From Isoetes taiwanensis (lineage: Eukaryota; Streptophyta; Lycopodiopsida; Isoetales; Isoetaceae), in assembly GCA_021234155.1 (NCBI GenBank), contig JAJEKV010000013.1, positions 15,291,877-15,355,876 of the forward strand: a DNA stretch of 64,000 bases, given 5' to 3'. The translations under genes and the position numbers were made by a program. Position 1 is the first letter of the stretch. The number at the start of each line of letters is the position of its first letter. This document shows, in pieces, positions 58,480 through 64,000 of the stretch. A model generated the notes under the pieces. It made no database searches and was not told the DNA's origin. It saw nothing but the letters and a program-made list of their open reading frames with translations.

Positions 58480-61400
58480 GCCCTTAGCATGCCCCTTCGC
58501 CCACCTTTGCGCGCCCTAAACCTTTTCCTCTCTCTCTCAAGGCCCTCCTCCGTTCTTTTGCTTTCGCCCTCCGCCTTTGAATCACTGTTTTTTTCGCCAA
58601 TCTTTTGCCATGGTTGCACCAAAATTTTCTACACTTCAAGCTACCGCTTCCTGTGGAACCGGGTCTTTTCGAAGTCCGCTCTCTTTCTTGACGCCCACTT
58701 TCCGTGAAGCCCTTGTTGGCCCGAATCGTGCAGTCGCAGAACGCGAGAAACTCTACGAATTCTCTCAAATGGAACTTCCGGCTCCAAATCCTGACCAGTT
58801 GAAGCAGTTCATCGCTAACATCGTCAACAGCCCGCATGGATACACCACAGTGGTCGATGGCACCACCATTTCGGGCTGACTCAACACCTGATTTCGAGGT
58901 ATTCCATGTTCCTTTGCAAAACCCTTTGTTTATCTTGGTCCGCCATACAGATCTTGATGTCACCGAGTTTGGTGCACCTCGCTTATCATGCAAACGCAGC
59001 ATCGCCTCACAAATATTGATGAAGCCCCATGAAACTTTTGTTAAGTTTCGTGGGCGCATACCTTGGGTATTCTATCAAGAACACCCATATCAATAAACCT
59101 TTCTATAATATCGTAGTCAATGCTACTCGCCAACCCCACCACATTGATTGGCCCCAATTGTCGTTTCTACCGTCTTCTCCAAGAAGTAGACCGCCTTCGG
59201 GCTGCCACTTCTACCTCTCAAAACTTCCGTGGGAGGCCATCTTCAAGCCCTCATCCGGCATTACTTTCCTCCCACAAACTCTCATTCTCAAAATTCCACT
59301 CGCCAGTCCCTTCCTACGACTCATCAAGTTGGCACTTCACGCCTTTTTTTCTCGGGTCATGTCAACCTTCAACACACGCATGTCACCGCCTCCTCCTCCT
59401 CTACAAAGAACCAAGCACTCTAGTCCTCATCATGTGTCCCAAACGTCACAAACAAGGCAACAAAAATGGCTCCACCACCACAACACCATCGGCCACCGTT
59501 GTAGCAAGATCGCCAGGATGCTCAAGCCGCTGCTCTAAAGTTACAAGAATCCCAAGAAGCTCTTATGAATGGGGTTCACACGGCCCCCGACGGCCTCGCA
59601 TGCGGTGGACCGTAACCTTCAAGCTTTTCAGAATCGCACAAGTTCAAACTTTGGAAGCCCAACTTCAAGAAAAGCATGGGGCTCTCTTTACAGCCCGCAT
59701 AGATCTCAAAAGTGCACAGATCACTCCAGCCTACTTGCGCATCAACAAAGCTCAAATTTCAATCCAACTTCAGCCTTATTGGAGCAAAACAAGTCCAAAG
59801 ACACCCTCCTTAGTGACAAGGAGAAAGATATTGCTAAGCTTGACGCTTTGTACCGGAAGCTTTGTGAAAAGTACAAGCACTCAAGTTCAACACCTTACAG
59901 AGCGGACGCCGATTGCCTCTTTGACGGCTCAGCCTTCCACGCAGACTTTCAGCCTAACATCCCTCCAAGATCGCCTTTACGGAGGTTCAAAACGTAAACT
60001 TCTTGATGACGCTGAGATTGCCGCGGTTTCGACTCAATGCTCCCCGGCAAGCCTCCTCACAAAGTTAACACTTCTCGTAAACGGGTCCGCGACTGCACAC
60101 GCCTTCTAGAAAAGGACCACAGATCCGCGGACTCAACAATGTTTAGAGCAAACTATTCGGGCAGGCCGATGAGGCTCGCATAAAACTTGAAGGCTATATT
60201 ACCATTGCTTTCAACCTGCCTCGTTGACTACCCTATTCCTTCCAGCTTATCCGATTATGTGGGTTGCCCGCCGCCACCTCTTTTTTCCGGGCGGCATACC
60301 TACCGATGGTCCCGTTGATGTTCCTCACAAGACGCCAGGATTTTCTTCGACCGCCCTCGACCTCTCTCGTTGAAGACAAAGGTTTATTTTGTGCCCTTTA
60401 GTCTTTTGATCTCATTCAATCGTGGACGATCCTGGATATGATCACCTTCAGAGTTGTTCAGCCAATGGCATACATTTTTCATGATTTCTATCCGCGTGAT
60501 ACACAGACAAATTTCGAGATGGGCCACATCGTAACTTTCGTGGTGACCCCACACTTCAATGGTTGCTTTTGGATAACAACCCCTATCCGCCTAATCATGA
60601 TCGACACATGCTCTTCATCGAGTACATGTCTGAGCTTGCTCATCATTTGCCTCTCTCGCAAGTCAAGCGCCGCGAACAAATAAGGAAGTATCCGACATCC
60701 CGAGGATCTTCCCTTTGCACAAGTTTACATGCAAAGACTGGCAGGTTACAATCAACCAAGGTTTTCTCGATAGCAAGACAGCTCCCACGGGTTGGGATAG
60801 CCCTCCCGCTTACTCTCAGCTCCCCGCCTCGAAAGGGGATCGCTGGTGCAAGGCTCTAGATCCCGCCTTGTCGGAATTCGGGGAGCAGTGCTCAAGCAGC
60901 CCACGCCCACAAAGCCCGCTCCCTCTCCAGAGATGCTTCTCCGGGTGCCCCTCCACGCCCCCGTGTTTCTACTTGATTACGCCTTTCCTTCCGACCAAGG
61001 TCATGGATGGCCACGCTGATCCACTCCCAAATCTCGACGGATCTCCTGGGGGATCCCCGCTTCGCCGACGATCCGCTTTGGGAGGATAATGCCACCTTAG
61101 ACACTACCGAAAACCTGATCTATATTGCCACGCGCTGGTTGGCAACGACCGAGGATGCCATTTATGGCCTCGACACCTTCTTGCAAAGATGCCGCCACCT
61201 CCCCGACCCTTCAGTCCCACCGTCAGCGGGTTTCGTCTGCTCTCAAGAGCCTCCTGGGTCAGCTCCTCAAATCGGCAAGATCCCATCTTTACCGCAATCC
61301 CAATGCCGCCGGCTTTGGCTCCGTGACTTGCCTCCTCATGGAGTGCCAGCTTTTTCTTCCGCCCATGCGCCCCTTGAAGACATGGTGCGCCTTCATTTTC

Positions 61401-61587
61401 TCATTGACGCCGATCCTGCCTCTTTGGGCTCAACACCCTCCCGCTTCTTCAAAAACGCCAGATCTCATTAGCAGCTACTATAATGGTGCCCGGCCCTCAC
61501 TCCCGGAGGATCACTTTCGCATCGAGGGCTTCCCGCCTCCAGACACTTCCTCCTTTTTCTTCACCCCGAGTGTCGCTTTGGTGGGGA
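58480..61587 (+). pseudogene. unidentified post-integrase coding relics
   Basis: CG-rich, codon-like plus-strand text continues up to the right LTR in changing frames. Pieces include 58577-58879 (100 codons, with FREALVGPNRAVAEREKLYEF), 59569-59997 with a heptad-like stretch SDKEKDIAKLDALYRKLCEK that could form a coiled coil, and about 61020-61230 with NLIYIATRWLATTEDAIYGL. No domain is recognised. Some plant Ty3/gypsy lineages carry an extra ORF here (envelope-like, additional RNase H or antisense), but I see no motif that decides. The overlapping 329-codon frame (59120-60109) changes character midway and may be partly a shadow. Confidence 0.45.
61577..61587 (+). promoter_or_regulatory. polypurine tract
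   Basis: A short G-rich run (TTTGGTGGGGA) directly abuts the right LTR, as needed to prime plus-strand DNA synthesis. It is interrupted by T, so it may be decayed. Confidence 0.55.
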
Positions 61588-62150
61588 GGTTAGTCCCAGG
61601 CCTCCCGGTTCGTGACTATTCATGCATACGACGGACCAGGTCAAGCTCAAGGATCCGCAGCCAACCACGGGTCAGCCATCCAAGGCCCCGCAGAAGACCA
61701 AGCAAAGAAATTCTATCAAGAGGCGCCCCGCCGACAAGTGATGGGTCACACCGCCACGCCGGGCCAGTGATTCTAGGCACTTCAAGAGGCACCGCCAACA
61801 TTCCTCAGAATCAGCCTCCTTCCGTGAGCCTCCAACCGAGATCACCGAGTGTCTATGTTGGGCCAAAGGCCATTGTACTATATATATGACTAGAACTAGC
61901 ATATGAGGGCTAGATGAGTTTTGAGTCTTGTCTCTTTCAGCCTTTCAATTGGCGCGAGCTCATGTATGTTCATCGCTGATATCAAGGAAGCATATCATTT
62001 TCCTCTCATTGTTCTTTTCTGTTCCGTTTTCTTCTTCTTGTTCTTTTCTTGCAAATCCCGCGTGACATAGTCCCCCCGGATTCTCCTGTTAGATCCAAGG
62101 GTCCTCAAGAGGGCTGTCTTGCAGGAGTTCCCGAACCCAGACCCCAAACA
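61588..62150 (+). repeat. 3' LTR
   Basis: Matches the 5' LTR along its length. The initial TG is changed to GG. Ends CCCCAAACA followed by GTTTT. Confidence 0.9.
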
Positions 62151-62290
62151 GTTTTTTATGGAGCTTTTTCTTGCAACTTAATATCAAACGCTACTGAAGA
62201 GCTACATATAGCTCTTCATAGACCCAGAGAGTTTACATCTATTCTTTGAGGTGAGGAAGCATGCCCCAAGATGAACACACAACAATTAAC

Positions 62291-62692
62291 CAATTGGGCG
62301 CCGCCCAATTTGCTGTGACTGAGGGCTTGATTGCTCTCTTCTTACACCAATGCTTAAACAAATTGGCCAGGGGCCCCACTGCAGAAGTCACTCCATTCAC
62401 CTGTTCCATGCCTCTCACAGCAAATTGGGCGGACGCCCAATTTATTCAAAGGGGAGCCTGACTTTCTTCGATTTAAGGCATGAGCAGGAGCAAATTGGGC
62501 GCCCGCCCAATTTAATGTGAAAAGAAATACTAATCATGTTCATTTCGATGCATGCCCTCACACCAAATTGGGCGGGCGCCCAATTTGGCCTTCTCTGATC
62601 TAACTCTTTCTACAGCCCCAATTCTCCTTCAAGAATTGAGTTTTAACAGCTTCACCATGGTCCAATGAGAAAATTGGGAGGACGCCCAATTT
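62291..62692. repeat. palindromic boxes, cluster 2 (five copies)
   Basis: Boxes at 62291-62310, 62422-62443, 62492-62513, 62565-62586 and 62671-62692 match AAATTGGGCG(GGC)GCCCAATTT in both orientations, with a weaker one near 62360. Spacing is 70-130 bp. Spacers are unrelated to one another. Confidence 0.9.
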
Positions 62693-62771
62693 GAGCTCGG
62701 CCGAGTCTAGAATGCACTGGGAAATTTAGGTGGGGCCGTGTTCTAACACTTCTTTCAGTTATGTAGGAATC

Positions 62772-64000
62772 ATGGCGCGAACAAAGAAGACTGCTCGAGT
62801 TTGTGGGCCCGCACCGAGATTTGCAGAAGCTGTAGCCGAACCAAGGACAGCAGAAGACAAAGAACTATTTGCTGGCATCACTGTAGTGCCTGATGAAGTT
62901 TTGACAGTAGCTGAGGAATGGACCTGGTGCATGGAGATAGGGAATATCCACCCCGGTCCCAGACGAACCACCTCAAGGACCTTTTGCTTTATTTTGGTGA
63001 GAAAGGGACACGGAAACTCCACTCAGCGGGTATCCTCATCGACATGGAGGCCTTACCTGATAACAATGATGATTTGCAGTTGGATGTTGAAGACACCATA
63101 GATCGGGCTTTCGTCTGTTATAAGCTTCCCCTTTCTAGCTACGAGCCCACAATGATGCACGCAAGTATAACTGAAAGCCCACAATCTTGCGCTCAGAGAG
63201 GATGGGTGCTTGACTCATATGAGAGTTTAGAGCAGTGGGGCATCAAATCTCGTACTGATATCTTGGATGGCTTCTACGCAGTCCATCAGTGGATATTTGA
63301 ACAAAACAGGTCAAAAGCATTGTATACGGAGTATCAAGGCAAAAACTAACCCAAAGTCTACGATACTAAGTGGCTAAGGTCTAGATACGGGGTTCCAAAG
63401 AAAAGTGAGACAGCACAAGCGCCCGTGGAGACGCCGACAATTGCAAAGAAGGCGAGGACACCTATCACGATTAATCCCACTAAAGCTGCCCCTAAACTGT
63501 TATTGGGTGGAATGTCGAGGACACGAAGGTCACCCGAGTTCAGTGCAGATGAGGAACAGTCATCTGAAGAGGATGCCGGTAAGCGCAGAGGACAACATGT
63601 AGCTGGTCCGTCCTCCAAGAGACACAAGCAGGATATCACACCCAAGAGCCCATATGGTTCGGAGAGGGAGTCTTTGTCTGCATCTTCATGAGAAGAACGG
63701 GGGACTGGCCGGCAGATCGTAAAAGTCACTAAATCTGCTGGCGACATCACACAAGAGAGCAGACATGAGTTGTCTCAGAGTGCCATTGTCAACATCAAGC
63801 ACAGGGAAGGAATTTACCTTCTGGGGGTGGGCTTCGAGATTGAAATCGACGTGTTCAAGATGCACAAAGCCCCGGCAAATATGACATGTAGGGTCATAAG
63901 TCCAGAGCACTTGGACACTCTATATGAATCATTTATCAGCCATCAGATGCACCCTCCATGTGCTGATGTCATACCATTCGATCCACAGACCGGACGAGCA
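62772..64000 (+). pseudogene. unknown transposon-like protein, frameshifted, partial at window end
   Basis: ATG at 62772 (ATCATGGCG) opens a protein starting MARTKKTARVCGPAPRF. A frame change near 62910-62990 leads to a 140-codon piece ending at 63349 (with YFGEKGTRKLHSAGILID and VHQWIFEQNRSK), then a Ser/Lys/Glu-rich linker (about 63410-63690) with basic clusters like a nuclear signal, and then an open frame from about 63715 to the window edge with NIKHREGIYLLGVGFEIEID and HLDTLYESFISHQM. No family is recognised. It follows palindromic-box cluster 2 directly, so the boxes may be its upstream region. The gene continues beyond the window. Confidence 0.45.

Larger units (their letters stand above)
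51836..62150 (+). mobile_element. Ty3/gypsy-type LTR retrotransposon, decayed, 10.3 kb
   Basis: Paired LTRs of 565 and 563 bp are bounded by the 5-bp target duplication GTTTT (51831-51835 and 62151-62155). A primer-binding site follows the left LTR and a purine tract precedes the right one. The pol order of reverse transcriptase, RNase H, integrase, all on the plus strand, is that of Ty3/gypsy. gag, protease and the first half of reverse transcriptase are not seen; a block with a reverse-oriented LTR occupies that place. About 4.3 kb lie between integrase and the right LTR. Many stops and frameshifts show that it is inactive. Confidence 0.88.

Noticed and set aside
59120..60109. 329-codon ORF as an intact gene
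   Set aside because: It is the longest frame, but the protein-like text moves to other frames within it and low-complexity Ser/Thr/Pro text fills the rest. It is treated as part of a relic.

Overview
This window reads as nuclear DNA of a land plant with a large, repeat-rich genome. The evidence is a spliced peroxisomal malate dehydrogenase gene, a spliced oil-body-associated protein gene, a plant-type PPR relic and several plant classes of transposon. The sparse genes, many decayed transposons and abundance of families I cannot name would fit a fern or another seed-free vascular plant, but that is inference and I cannot fix the species. Only two genes look intact: the oil-body protein gene (29021-29791, 3 exons) and the malate dehydrogenase gene (42722-44465, 9 exons, with a possible extra first exon at 41698-41851). 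Both are on the + strand.

Layout. 1-9 kb: gene-poor DNA with simple repeats, a GC-rich island (1.24-2.71 kb) and a 146-bp tandem duplication. 9.4-12 kb: a broken minus-strand gene of a DUF7869-like, transposase-like family. 12.5-14 kb: two diverged copies of a promoter-like module. 14.6-21.2 kb: a decayed multi-part coding region interrupted by minisatellites with a CACGCC..GCGC core, ending in a frameshifted NIF/FCP1-type phosphatase domain. 23.5-25 kb: a minus-strand PPR pseudogene. 25.44-28.03 kb: a complete but frameshifted Mutator-like element with ~80-bp terminal inverted repeats. 28.9-29.8 kb: the oil-body gene. 31.18-38.35 kb: a CACTA-like element with matching ends, AAACCAC-type subterminal repeats and a TNP2-like transposase relic. 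38.4-40.4 kb: a cluster of 22-bp GC-rich palindromic boxes. 41.7-44.5 kb: malate dehydrogenase, with a foldback element in its possible first intron. 47.96-49.51 kb: a solo LTR with target duplication GTTCT. 51.84-62.15 kb: a Ty3/gypsy-type LTR retrotransposon with target duplication GTTTT, a decayed pol, a reverse-oriented LTR block in its 5' half, a nested 322-bp MITE and about 4 kb of unidentified sequence after the integrase. 62.29-62.69 kb: a second cluster of the palindromic boxes. 62.77-64 kb: relics of an unknown protein that runs off the window.

The two intact genes are ordinary host genes of lipid storage and peroxisomal metabolism and do not form a functional unit. Nearly everything else is a palimpsest of transposons. 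The least explained signals are the palindromic boxes, which occur in two clusters 22 kb apart, the CACGCC minisatellites, and the unknown proteins of the decayed elements.
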